Assembly (NCBI RefSeq): GCF_001899645.1
Contig: NZ_MKVV01000086.1
Span: 1 to 64,000, forward strand
DNA length: 64,000 nt
Source: Pseudonocardia sp. 73-21
Lineage (GTDB): Bacteria; Actinomycetota; Actinomycetes; Mycobacteriales; Pseudonocardiaceae
Direction: 5' to 3'
A program made the position numbers and the translations under genes. The notes beneath the pieces are model-generated. The model was not told where the DNA came from, did not search any database, and saw only the letters and a program-made list of their open reading frames with translations. Below, piece after piece: positions 1 to 7,852 of the stretch (within the stretch, counting starts at the first letter, position 1; each line of letters starts with the position of its first letter).

Positions 1-79
1 CGCACCCGTTGATCTCGGCCAGATAGTGGGCGAGGTTGTAGGTGAAGGAGTCGTAGTTGTCGATGATCAGTGTGCGCAT
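1..79 (-). CDS. PabA/TrpG-type glutamine amidotransferase, N-terminal fragment (cut by window edge)
   Basis: Only the first 26 residues lie in the window, reading leftward from an ATG at 79. They start MRTLIIDNYDSFTYNLAHYL, the opening strand and loop (DNYDSFTYNL) of class I glutamine amidotransferases of anthranilate and aminodeoxychorismate synthase. These enzymes release ammonia from glutamine for the chorismate-using partner. The continuation AEINGC resembles the fused PabAB proteins of actinomycetes, so 4-amino-4-deoxychorismate synthase is slightly favoured over TrpG; the catalytic Cys and any fused synthase domain are outside the window. The family call is secure and the pathway choice is inference. 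Confidence 0.8.
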   Translation of the reverse strand, partial: MRTLIIDNYDSFTYNLAHYLAEINGC

Positions 80-123
80 GCCGTCCCTTCCAGGAAGCTC
101 GGTGAAACGGTCGGTTGCGGCGC

Positions 124-1635
124 TCACGGCTGCCCACGGCGTGACGCCGCGGGCTCCGTCGCGATCGTGAGCTGGATCGGTGGCCGGGGAGCGGTCGGAC
201 CCCGGTCCCGCCGTAGGACGACCGACGCCGTGGTCGTTCCGGGCACAGGAGCCTGCAGGACTGAGCGCTGCCTCCGCACACGTTCGGCCCATCGGCTGCG
301 TCCGTAGAGCACCGGTCCACTGATGAGTCCACCGAGCTCATCGCGGGTGAGTGCGGCCGGATAACCGCGGCCGGACTCGTCGCCGTCGCCGATCTCGTGA
401 GGATCGCGGTCCTCCGGGACCGCGACATGGTCATCGCCCGCGGGACGGACTCCGCGCAGCCGAACGGCGGTGGACGTGGCCAGTCGGCCGAGCGCGCGCG
501 GGAGTTGTGCACCGACGCCCAGGGCATGGGTGGGATCCCGGGCGATGAGCCCGGTCAGCATGGCGGTGAAACCCGCGCCGTAGGCCCTCATCTGCCTACG
601 GAGGGCGGGGTAGTCGCGCCGGTGCTGGTGGTACACGAGCGCAGCGGGCTCGAAACCCAGGAGGCCGCCGTTCCACAGCAGGCCGATGATCGCCGCGAGG
701 TCCTCCCCGCCCTGCGCGGGCGTACCGGTGCCGAGCGCAGTGTCGAACGGGGACCTACCCCGGAGGGCTGCCCGGCGGAACGCCATGTTGCAGCCTGCCC
801 CACAGGCCCCCGCGCCGTAGATGGCGAAGCGACGCACCACGCGGCCGTCGGAATCCTGACCGACGACCGTCGACCGCCGCCACGCCGAGGCGTCAGGGCG
901 GGCCAGGCGGTAGGTCAGCGGCTCGAAGGCGCGCTCAGCGGCGAACCCGCCGTAGTAGCGCTCGAACCACATCTGCGCCGGGGTCTCCAGTTCCGAGGGC
1001 AGCACCAGGCCGGTCACGGCCGTCTCCTCGGGGTGCAGCGCGAATCTGCCGGCCATGGCGCGCAGCCACACCGGGTCGGCCTGAACGTCGTCGTCGGTGA
1101 ACACCACGACGTCACCCGTCGCTGCCGCCACCCCGGCGTTGCGGGCGGCGGCGATGCCCGGGTGCGACTGGCGCACGACCCGCGCGTCGCGGAACTGCCC
1201 CACGAGCCCGGGCAGCGGGTCGGGCACCGGCACGGTGGGCCGGTTGTCCACCACCAGGATCTCGACCCACGGCAGGCCCGATGTGTGGATCGACGCGAGA
1301 CAGGCCTCCAATGCGGCGAGCCGCTCGGCCATCGTCGGGATGACGACCGACAGGCTCGGTAGCAACTCGTCGGCGACGACCGGAATGCCACCGATCAGGT
1401 CGTCCGCGGTGCGGATACGGTCGAACACCGTGGCGAAGTGGTCGCGGGACGCCACTCCGTCCGGCCCGAGGTCCACCTCGACGAGCGATCGCGGGCGGTC
1501 GGCCCGGCGGATCACGACCCAGGCGTGGCCATAGCGGTCCGCGTGTTGCGACAGTCGCGGAGCCGGTAGCTCGGTGTCGACGACCAGCACCCGGGTGGCG
1601 GCGAACCGCGACCCGGGGCCCCGGGGGCTGCTCAT
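124..1635 (-). CDS. family 2 glycosyltransferase
   Basis: This 503-residue cytoplasmic protein should transfer a sugar from a nucleotide donor. An N-terminal extension of about 90 residues of unknown role precedes a GT-A fold that starts at LSVVIPTMAERL. The donor and metal motif is in VVFTDDDVQADP near residue 180, and a later GGEDLA gives the acidic catalytic-base region. There are no membrane segments, and the C-terminus is Arg/Pro-rich. The ATG at 1635 overlaps the stop of the upstream membrane glycosyltransferase as ATGA, so the two are translated as a coupled pair and probably act on one surface glycan or lipid-linked sugar. The acceptor cannot be read from the sequence. Confidence 0.85.
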   Translation of the reverse strand: MSSPRGPGSRFAATRVLVVDTELPAPRLSQHADRYGHAWVVIRRADRPRSLVEVDLGPDGVASRDHFATVFDRIRTADDLIGGIPVVADELLPSLSVVIPTMAERLAALEACLASIHTSGLPWVEILVVDNRPTVPVPDPLPGLVGQFRDARVVRQSHPGIAAARNAGVAAATGDVVVFTDDDVQADPVWLRAMAGRFALHPEETAVTGLVLPSELETPAQMWFERYYGGFAAERAFEPLTYRLARPDASAWRRSTVVGQDSDGRVVRRFAIYGAGACGAGCNMAFRRAALRGRSPFDTALGTGTPAQGGEDLAAIIGLLWNGGLLGFEPAALVYHQHRRDYPALRRQMRAYGAGFTAMLTGLIARDPTHALGVGAQLPRALGRLATSTAVRLRGVRPAGDDHVAVPEDRDPHEIGDGDESGRGYPAALTRDELGGLISGPVLYGRSRWAERVRRQRSVLQAPVPGTTTASVVLRRDRGPTAPRPPIQLTIATEPAASRRGQP

Positions 1636-3215
1636 GCTGCCCCGGCAGGCCGCAGGGCCCAGATGTCGCAGCCGTTGGCGGCGCTGGATCGCACCTGCTG
1701 CGCGTCGGTCGCGAGCCAGTCGGCGATCTCGCTGCCGGCCGGGGCGAGCGCCGGGTCGTAGTTGACGAAGTACCGGGCACCCTGCGCGGTGTAGTCCCTC
1801 AGGTACGACGGGGAGTACCAGTCCGCCGGAAGGCTCCAGCCCTTCCGCCCGGCCAGGTAGAAGATCGTGGGTTCCTGGAAGTTGTTGGACACCCCCCGGT
1901 CGACGGCCAGGCTCGTCGTGCCGATCACGACGAGGTCACCGGGCGCGGAGACCTCGTCGAGCTGCGCCGCGCACGCCCCGTAGACGCCACTGTTGTCGCG
2001 GAACGATCCGGCGAAGATCTGGGCGCTCTGTCCGAACAGCAACAGCACGGCGACGACCGCCACACCGACACGGGCGACGGGCGGGACCCGACCGCGCAAC
2101 CACTGCGCCACACCCGCAGCCCCGATGCCGACCAGCAGGGCCGCGAAGGGCAGCGAGAAGATGTGGTACTGCGGTCCCAGCTCGGAGCTGTAGCGCGCGA
2201 CCGCGAAGTAGAACACCGCCAGGGCGGGGAATCCGGCGGCGAGGATCGCCGGGCCTCGGTTCTTCCACGCCAGCCATGCTCCGACCAGCGCGACCGGTAC
2301 TCCGACGATCCCGTAGATGAGCGTGGCCTCGATCGTGACGTTCCCGGTCCAGAACAGCTTCGAGGTCCAGATCGCGATGCTGCCGAACTTGCTGTCGCCC
2401 CCGGAGATCACGCCGAACGTGTTGCCGTAGGTCACGTAGAGGTTGTGGGCATGCCACAGCCACAGCGCCGGCGGGATCAGCGCCGCCACCCCGGCGACGT
2501 ACAGCGACGGACGCCGCAGCCGGTCGCGCGCGGCTACGACCAGCCACAGCAGCAGAACCAGGAACACATGGAGCGAGGTGGGCTTCGCCAGACCTGCGAT
2601 CGACGCCGCAGCTGCCGCGGCGACGAGCCAGACCAGCCGGTCCTGCGCCAGCCAACGCTCGAAGAACAGCAGCGTGAGCAGGTAGAACAGCAGCACCGTC
2701 ACGTCCGGCATGAACGCATTGCCGTATGTCATCACCGCTGGGGACACCAGGTAGGCGATCAATGCCCACCGTGCGGTCGTCCCCGGCACCAGCCGCTTGG
2801 CCAATGCCCAGAACACCGCCGCCCCACCGAGCGTGATCGCCACCGAGACCAGCCGGCCGACCCACGCGTGCTCACCGAAGAGGAAATACAGCCCCGCCGA
2901 GATCCACGGCAGGATCTGCAACTCGGCTTCCACGTAGCCCGGGCCGGCACCCCCCCAGTCGATCGCCGGGTAGAAGAGGTTCATCCCGCCCACGAAGAAG
3001 TTGTGGGCGATGCTCGCGGTGTCCGCCGGACGCCAGATGTCCCCCAGCCACGGCATCGGCAGGACGGCCCGCACCACGGAGAGGACGGCGACGACACCCG
3101 CCACGGTCAGGGCCCACCTGCCCAGCGAGTCACCCCGCAACGGCGCGGCATGGCCACGCCGGGGTGGGGACACCTGCTGCATGACCTCGGTCACTGGCTC
3201 TTCTGACACCGACAT
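1632..3215 (-). CDS. polytopic GT-C-type glycosyltransferase (family 39-like)
   Basis: This is a 527-residue integral membrane protein with about ten or more hydrophobic segments and a C-terminal extracytoplasmic domain (from about residue 410). The layout matches polyprenyl-phosphate-sugar-dependent GT-C enzymes such as the family 39 and ArnT groups. An acidic residue in the first large loop (WRPADTASIAHNF, around residue 60) sits where family members carry a catalytic Asp or Glu. The chosen start is the ATG at 3215, beginning MSVSEEPVTEV, because AGGAG lies 7 nt upstream; a TTG at 3236 is in frame but lacks such a site. Its stop overlaps the start of the GT2 gene by four bases, indicating an operon. 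The substrate is unknown. Confidence 0.8.
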   Translation of the reverse strand: MSVSEEPVTEVMQQVSPPRRGHAAPLRGDSLGRWALTVAGVVAVLSVVRAVLPMPWLGDIWRPADTASIAHNFFVGGMNLFYPAIDWGGAGPGYVEAELQILPWISAGLYFLFGEHAWVGRLVSVAITLGGAAVFWALAKRLVPGTTARWALIAYLVSPAVMTYGNAFMPDVTVLLFYLLTLLFFERWLAQDRLVWLVAAAAAASIAGLAKPTSLHVFLVLLLWLVVAARDRLRRPSLYVAGVAALIPPALWLWHAHNLYVTYGNTFGVISGGDSKFGSIAIWTSKLFWTGNVTIEATLIYGIVGVPVALVGAWLAWKNRGPAILAAGFPALAVFYFAVARYSSELGPQYHIFSLPFAALLVGIGAAGVAQWLRGRVPPVARVGVAVVAVLLLFGQSAQIFAGSFRDNSGVYGACAAQLDEVSAPGDLVVIGTTSLAVDRGVSNNFQEPTIFYLAGRKGWSLPADWYSPSYLRDYTAQGARYFVNYDPALAPAGSEIADWLATDAQQVRSSAANGCDIWALRPAGAA

Positions 3216-3347
3216 GGAACTACTCCTGCATGACAAGGGGGAACGAGGATGGTGGCTGCGACGACGGCTCGAGGTCCGTGAGACAGCTGAGGTGCGTGAC
3301 GGCGACGAGTCACGGATGCAGCGATCCGCGATGTCCCGGGTCGGGCT

Positions 3348-3836
3348 CTATGTGCGCAGCACGCAGAGCAGATGCGGCGTGCGGGCCAGCGGGACGTCGT
3401 CGGTCGCGAGCGATGAGTGCATGGCAGCGACACCCGGCCGCACCGCTCGTGCGGCCGCCGCGCTCTCGGCGGGCAGCTCGGGTCGTGCAGCACTGGTGAG
3501 GACGGGATCCGCCACGGCAACGGGGTGTGCGGCGGAGCAGTCGTCGGCGACGTCGTGCCCGCCGGGCCGTGCTGCTGCGGAACGCTCAGCGGCCCCGGCC
3601 CCGGCCCCGGCCGGCGTCGCGGAGCCGAGCAGCGCCATGGCCGTACCGGTTCCGCTCCCGGCGAGATCAGGCCGGGTGGCGGAGTTCCAGTGACAGGCGA
3701 CCACGAGCATGAGCGCCGCAGCGACAGCGAGGACGAGGGCGACGAGGCGGGTTCCGATGGCCGGGATGAAACGCACCGTTGCCGACGCGGCGGTCACGGT
3801 TCGACGTTCTCCGAAGACGCCGGCGCGGAAGGGCAC
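3348..3836 (-). CDS. single-pass membrane protein, DUF6153-like
   Basis: The predicted 162-residue protein has a basic N-terminus and one hydrophobic helix around residues 30-50 (LVALVLAVAAALMLVVACHW). A low-complexity Ala/Pro/Gly-rich exported region follows, ending in HLLCVLRT. A short anchor, a disordered His/Ala-rich middle and a conserved leucine-rich C-terminal tail are typical of small actinobacterial proteins of the DUF6153 type, whose function is unknown. The start is uncertain because GTG codons a few residues downstream would also keep the helix. It stands alone between the glycosyltransferase pair and a poorly coding stretch. Nothing points to a reaction. Confidence 0.5.
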   Translation of the reverse strand: MPFRAGVFGERRTVTAASATVRFIPAIGTRLVALVLAVAAALMLVVACHWNSATRPDLAGSGTGTAMALLGSATPAGAGAGAAERSAAARPGGHDVADDCSAAHPVAVADPVLTSAARPELPAESAAAARAVRPGVAAMHSSLATDDVPLARTPHLLCVLRT

Positions 3837-4287
3837 GCTCGGACCGTAGGGGTTCGCTCCTGAAGGCCGGCTGAGAACACCGGGTGAGTCGCCGGTCGGG
3901 GTCCGGGATCATGAGCCATCGCTGAGCGGAGGCTTGCGCGATCCCATACCCGCCCGATCAGGTCGTCGCCGTGAGGTCGGTCGATGCGACCTGCCGCGAC
4001 GTCCTCCTCGATCAAGGCCGTGATCTCGCGAGCCGTCGCCACCGACCACAGGACACACCCTTCACCTCGACTGTCGACGTCGTCGGCGGACCTGCGGCCG
4101 TGGAGCGACCAACCGCGTTCGCCCCGCTCGGTCACTGCGTCGTCCACTGGCTCTCACCTCCCGCGGACCGGGGTCATCGTCCTTCGGTAGCCGTACAACG
4201 TCTCCGGCGACGCCGGGATGCTCGTCATCCCCCGCCCCGGATGGTCGACGGCCGCCGGTCGATCCTCGACCGTGGGACTCCCACGGT
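3837..4287. other. stretch without a convincing gene
   Basis: About 450 bases separate two small membrane-protein genes. A minus-strand reading frame at 3794-4147 (117 codons) contains the helical-looking run REITALIEEDVAAGRIDRP but overlaps the preceding gene, lacks a clear ribosome-binding site and matches no family I know. The overlapping plus-strand frames look like shadows. The stretch may hold a degraded gene or an unrecognised small one. Confidence 0.3.
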
Positions 4288-4947
4288 GTGAGCCGGGGTC
4301 CTCGACGGGGGGCGGACCAGGCTGCCGACTGGGTTTCGGCGCAGCTACGGTCGTGGCCTGCGCGGAGGACGTCGACGGTCACGGGCGGGCCGTCGGACGA
4401 CGAGGCAGGTGGACGGGGTGGTGACGTGGTCGAGGGCCGGGGGTCTGATTCTGCCGACAGCACCCGCGCAGGGAGCCCGGCTCGAGAGGCCGGTGGTCCG
4501 GGGGATCGCCCCGTGCCGCGGCCGGTCCTGCTCGGGGCGTTTCTGGCGGCGACGTTGCTCGTGATCGGGGTTGTTCTCGTCGCGGTTCTCGGTCCCCGTG
4601 TCGACGAACTGACGGCCCTCGCATCGGCGCCGGGTCCGGCCGCGTCCCCCGTCGCAGTGCCGGCCGCGGTCGTGGAGGGTGTCCATGACGCGCTGCACGA
4701 CATCGACGCCCGGTGCCGGCCAGGTCGGGCGGGCGGGAACGAGATCGAGCGCGACGCCGATGTGATCCTGCGCTTCGCCGAGCGCTATCCCGACGCGACG
4801 TTCCCCATCGACGACGAGACCGGCCGCATCGCGTCCCTGCTGACGACCGCCCGCCAGGGCGTCCAGGTCTGCGCCACGGCGACGGAGGACCGGATCGACC
4901 GGGCCTTGCCGCCACGCTATCGCCTGCGTCCTACCGGTCCGCCGTGA
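4288..4947 (+). CDS. membrane-anchored hypothetical protein with two-Cys extracytoplasmic domain
   Basis: The reading frame encodes up to 219 residues with one membrane helix (VLLGAFLAATLLVIGVVLVA, about residues 78-97). A helical domain of about 110 residues follows outside the membrane. That domain holds two cysteines about 50 residues apart (DARCRPG and GVQVCATA), which could form a disulfide, and an acidic run PDATFPIDDETGRIASLL. The N-terminal 75 residues are Gly/Ser/Arg-rich and probably not all translated; the GTG at 4426, a few codons before the more ordered part, is a plausible true start. A protein of similar layout is encoded at 23464-24006. I do not recognise a function. Confidence 0.6.
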   Translation: MSRGPRRGADQAADWVSAQLRSWPARRTSTVTGGPSDDEAGGRGGDVVEGRGSDSADSTRAGSPAREAGGPGDRPVPRPVLLGAFLAATLLVIGVVLVAVLGPRVDELTALASAPGPAASPVAVPAAVVEGVHDALHDIDARCRPGRAGGNEIERDADVILRFAERYPDATFPIDDETGRIASLLTTARQGVQVCATATEDRIDRALPPRYRLRPTGPP

Positions 4948-4972
4948 CCGGCGGTGGCCTCGAGAACGGTGG

Positions 4973-5587
4973 TCAGGAGAAGTCGAGGGCCTCGCCCGTC
5001 GCCGCGGACTCGGTGTGGGTCGGGCGGCTGGCTCCGTTCACGGCGAACATGGTGGCACCGACCGTCACCACGGTCATGCCGTGCCGGGCCACCCCGAGCG
5101 GCGGCGAGGTGGACCAGGTTCCGCTGTCGATGTCGTAGACCTGCACGTCGCCCAGGACCCGGGTGGGCTCCTCACCGCCGACGGCGACGATCCGACCGTC
5201 CAGGTAGGTCGCTCCGAGGCCCCCACGAGGGGTCGGCATGTCGGGCAGCGTCACCCAGCGGCCGGTAGCGGGGTCGAACCGTTCGGCGGCCGAGGTGTTC
5301 TTGTCCGCAGACAGGTTGCGGTCGCCGAGCGCGTAGAGGTAGGCGCCGTCCGTGGCCGCCGCCAGGACGTTGCGGGGGGTCGGTATGGGTGCCGCGTCGG
5401 TCCAGGAGGCGCCGTCGAACACCTCGGTCGCCGTCACCAACGCGCCGTCGGCCTGACCTCCGACGACCACGATACGGTCGCCGACGACGGCTGCGGCTGC
5501 ATCGGCGCGCGGTCTGCGCAGCGGCGGAGGTCTCACCCAAGCGTTGTCGCGCAGCGCATACACGGTGTCCGCAGTGCTTCCCGACAT
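4973..5587 (-). pseudogene. Kelch-repeat protein, 5'-truncated remnant
   Basis: The 204-codon frame reads as three to four Kelch blades: DRIVVVGGQADG, TDGAYLYALGDRNL, YLDGRIVAVGGEEP and VGATMFAVNGASRP. Each shows the hydrophobic run plus GG or equivalent, and Trp-containing strands such as GRWVTLPDMPTPRG fall between them. Complete proteins of this type have a five- to seven-blade propeller, often behind a kinase or secreted domain. Here the frame begins abruptly in a blade (DTVYALRDN), a TGA lies seven codons before the ATG, and a neighbouring frame carries MTIDGSQHVG just upstream. The missing blades and apparent frame break make a decaying remnant more likely than a functional gene. Confidence 0.6.
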
Positions 5588-5707
5588 GCTGCGAACCGTC
5601 GATGGTCATCCGCAAGGCCCACGACGCCGCCGGTCCGGATCGCATTCGCGGGTGCTCGGATCTCGCGCTTCCGAAGGGCGTCCGGCGGGCAGGCGGCGGC
5701 TCCGGGA

Positions 5708-6208
5708 TCAGGGCAGGATCTGGACGCGATCGCTGGGCTGCAGCGCGTTGAAGAACTGCTCAGCGATGGCCGGGTCCAGGCGGACGCAACCGGCGGACTG
5801 CCGCGCCGGGTCGCCGGCATGGAAGGCCCGGCCGTTGGTGTCGAAGAAGACCGCGAAGGGCATCGGGGCGTTGTTGAACTCGCGGCTGCGGTGATCCCGG
5901 TCCTTCCACTGCACGGTGAACATCCCGGTCGGGGTCGGGGTCGCCGACGCCCCGTCGTTCATGGCCACCGGGCCGAGCAGCACCGTCCCGGCGCCGTCGG
6001 TCAGCCACGCCTGGTGCGTCGACAGCTGCACGCAGGCCTTCACCGCGGTCTGGCACGGCGACGGCTCCTGGGGTGAACCGGTGGTTCCGGGGACACCGGG
6101 CGCGGCGGCCGCGACACCGCCCAGAGCCAGGGCGCCGGCCACGGCCAACGACGTCGCGACCCCTGTGGTCCTCCAGTGCGACGGTGCGTTCCTGTGGTGG
6201 GTGGGCAT
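5708..6208 (-). CDS. secreted YkuD-type L,D-transpeptidase
   Basis: This 166-residue protein has a Sec-type signal (about residues 12-36, TSLAVAGALALGGVAAAAPG) and then a compact YkuD fold. The catalytic block is FHAGDPARQSAGCVRL, with the nucleophilic Cys in SAGCVRL and the upstream His in HAGD. Family enzymes more often show S/T-H-G-C, so SAGC is a variant. Such enzymes form 3-3 peptidoglycan cross-links or attach proteins to the wall outside the membrane. The ATG at 6208 has GGAG a few bases upstream. It is paralogous to the gene at 6296-6811 and separated from it by a strong hairpin. Confidence 0.85.
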   Translation of the reverse strand: MPTHHRNAPSHWRTTGVATSLAVAGALALGGVAAAAPGVPGTTGSPQEPSPCQTAVKACVQLSTHQAWLTDGAGTVLLGPVAMNDGASATPTPTGMFTVQWKDRDHRSREFNNAPMPFAVFFDTNGRAFHAGDPARQSAGCVRLDPAIAEQFFNALQPSDRVQILP

Positions 6209-6228
6209 GGATCTCCGTTCGTTGGATC

Positions 6229-6251
6229 GGGCCCGCCGTTCCGGCGGGCCC
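6229..6251 (-). terminator. perfect 10-bp hairpin between the L,D-transpeptidase genes
   Basis: GGGCCCGCCG (6229-6238) and CGGCGGGCCC (6242-6251) form a perfect ten-pair G+C stem with a three-base loop. It lies after the stop of the upstream transpeptidase (6296) and before the start of the downstream one (6208). No clear U-run follows, so it could be a terminator or attenuator that lowers readthrough. Confidence 0.55.
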
Positions 6252-6295
6252 TCATGGGTAGTGCGATGTGAGGATTCGGTTGCGGCCGTGGCCGT

Positions 6296-6811
6296 TCAGC
6301 GGACCTGGACCTGGTCGCCCACCTTCAGGTAGTCGAACCACGCCTGGGCGTCGGCGGCCGTGAGCTTCACGCAGCCGGCGGAGGGGGTGTCCTGGCGTCC
6401 CTCGTGGAAGGAGATCCCGCCGGGCGCGAAGAACACCGCGTTCGGCATCGGCGTGCCGTACTCGCGACTGACCCAGTGCTGGGCCTTCCATTCCACCTTG
6501 TACGTGTTGCCCCGGGGGGTCGGAGCGTTGACATCACCATCGGCGAACGACACGGGACCCCGCACGATCCGACCCTGGTCCAACAGCCACGCGGTGTGGG
6601 TGGCCAGTTCCACACAGGCCTTGGCCGTCACCGAGCAGGGCGTCCCCGCAACCGGGCTCGCGGCCACGACGGTGTCGGTCGTGGAGCCGGGCGCCGCAGA
6701 GGCGACTCCCATGCCGATCGCCCCGGCCGCGACGGCCGCGACCACCGCGACGGCGACCCCCGGCACCCCCGGCCTCGATATCGACACCCTCTGCCACCAG
6801 GCCATCTGCAC
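6296..6811 (-). CDS. secreted YkuD-type L,D-transpeptidase (paralog)
   Basis: This protein of about 171 residues is a paralog of the neighbour. It has an N-terminal signal or anchor helix (VAVAVVAAVAAGAIGMGVAS), then ACVELATHTAWLL, GPVSFADG and the catalytic FHEGRQDTPSAGCVKL with the predicted Cys nucleophile. It would act on periplasmic peptide stems. I chose the GTG at 6811 because AGGAG at 6820-6824 lies eight bases upstream; the ATG two codons later (6805) is the alternative. A 13-bp palindrome at 6875-6887 lies 63 bases upstream of the start and probably controls it. The second gene lacks this element. Confidence 0.85.
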   Translation of the reverse strand: MQMAWWQRVSISRPGVPGVAVAVVAAVAAGAIGMGVASAAPGSTTDTVVAASPVAGTPCSVTAKACVELATHTAWLLDQGRIVRGPVSFADGDVNAPTPRGNTYKVEWKAQHWVSREYGTPMPNAVFFAPGGISFHEGRQDTPSAGCVKLTAADAQAWFDYLKVGDQVQVR

Positions 6812-6874
6812 GTTGCACTCTCCTGAACTCGGCTGCACTTCCGTGTCTGTAACGACAGGCACGGGAACTGGTTA

Positions 6875-6887
6875 CTACGAGTCGTAG
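6875..6887. promoter_or_regulatory. operator-like palindrome upstream of the L,D-transpeptidase
   Basis: CTACGA-G-TCGTAG is a perfect 6+1+6 inverted repeat, preceded by TA to give TACTACGAGTCGTAG. A close relative, TACTATGATTCATAG, stands at 7392-7406 in front of the next gene at a similar distance. The shared pattern TACTAYGANTCRTAG resembles operators of BlaI/MecI-type repressors, but no such regulator is encoded in the window. Confidence 0.5.
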
Positions 6888-6941
6888 GAGATGTGCGTTC
6901 CGTAGCGGGACGATCCGGGGAGCGGTCGACCCGGTGACGTG

Positions 6942-7334
6942 TCAGGCGGCCTGCGTGGCACTGCCTGGACCTGCTCTCCGGCCGCTGAGCAGGTTCGTCG
7001 TGATCAGCACGCCGACCACGATCAGGGCCGCCAACCAGGCCAGGTGCGTTTCGAGGGTGAACCGGCCGTACATAGTGACGCCGACGCCGGTCAGGGTCAC
7101 CGCCAGCAGAGCCGGTGCCGGCCACCACACCCGCAACAGGGCCAGGACCAGGACCGCTGAGGGCACGGCGTACGCCCACCGGCTGGCCGGGCCCATGGCC
7201 CGGATCACGGCGCCCGGGGGCTGTAGCCCGGGTACCGCATCCGTCCATGGGGCGAAGAACATCACCGCGCAGTGGAACACGAGCGCGGCCGCCGCGACGG
7301 CCGCGACCGCGAGGACGTGCGGTGGGACCCACAC
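6942..7334 (-). CDS. four-helix membrane protein of unknown function
   Basis: The 130-residue product is almost entirely hydrophobic with four predicted helices: LAVAAVAAAALVFHCAVMFF, WAYAVPSAVLVLALLRVW, LLAVTLTGVGVTMYG and WLAALIVVGVLITTNLLSG. A short loop containing PWTDAVPGLQPPG follows helix 1. I recognise no catalytic or transport motif. The gene stands alone, but its start is about 60 bases downstream of the palindrome at 7394-7406, which matches the one upstream of the L,D-transpeptidase. Shared regulation with cell-wall remodelling is therefore plausible. Confidence 0.6.
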   Translation of the reverse strand: MWVPPHVLAVAAVAAAALVFHCAVMFFAPWTDAVPGLQPPGAVIRAMGPASRWAYAVPSAVLVLALLRVWWPAPALLAVTLTGVGVTMYGRFTLETHLAWLAALIVVGVLITTNLLSGRRAGPGSATQAA

Positions 7335-7393
7335 GGCCCGCCGCGACCTGGCTGCCCGCCAGTCGCGCGACCGGGCCGCGGGGCCGACTACTA

Positions 7394-7406
7394 CTATGAT
7401 TCATAG
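7394..7406. promoter_or_regulatory. operator-like palindrome upstream of the membrane protein
   Basis: CTATGA-T-TCATAG is a perfect 6+1+6 inverted repeat, extended on one side by TA. It differs from the 6875-6887 element only at mirrored positions, as expected for two binding sites of one dimeric repressor. It lies 59 bases upstream of the membrane protein start. Confidence 0.5.
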
Positions 7407-7489
7407 GTCTCGGTCGAATCCCTGATCGCTGATCGACTCGGACCTGGCCGTCGACGTCCGGAGAGCGCGATGACAACGGGTAGGCGCCA

Positions 7490-7846
7490 GTGAGGCGCAT
7501 CATGCTGGTGGACGATCATGCATTTGTGCGGACGTCGTTGGCGCAGCTTCTGGATCTGCAGGACGACTTCGACGTCGTGGCACAGTGCGTCGACGGCGAT
7601 GACGCGATCGGGATGGCAGACACCGTGAGACCCGACGTCGTCGTCATGGATCTCAATATGCCGATCATGAACGGAGCCGTGGCTGCCGGCCGGATTCTGA
7701 AGCGGAATCCTCGGATCGCAGTGATCATCCTTACCGCTTCACCGACAAGCGTTCTCGCTCGCCAGGCAATTGACGCCGGGGCGCGTCGGTGTATACCCAA
7801 GGACGCCCCGCACTCGGTCATTTTCGATGCGATTCGCGGAAAGTAG
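7490..7846 (+). CDS. stand-alone NarL/FixJ-type receiver domain
   Basis: The 118 residues form a complete receiver domain and nothing else. The acidic pair is in MLVDDHAFVR, the phospho-acceptor Asp in VVVMDLNMP, the switch Thr in VIILTASPT and the Lys in CIPKDAP. NarL/FixJ regulators normally carry a helix-turn-helix of about 90 residues after this point; here a TAG ends the frame. It is either a single-domain response regulator or a truncated one. Translation likely starts at the GTG at 7490. The gene uses more A/T-ending codons than its neighbours, hinting at a different history. No histidine kinase is adjacent. Confidence 0.7.
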   Translation: MRRIMLVDDHAFVRTSLAQLLDLQDDFDVVAQCVDGDDAIGMADTVRPDVVVMDLNMPIMNGAVAAGRILKRNPRIAVIILTASPTSVLARQAIDAGARRCIPKDAPHSVIFDAIRGK

Positions 7847-7852
7847 ACGGGT

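Noticed and set aside
3794..4147. Minus-strand 117-codon frame as a gene
   Set aside because: It overlaps the preceding gene by 43 bases, has no good ribosome-binding site and matches no family. It was kept only as a remark in the intergenic entry.
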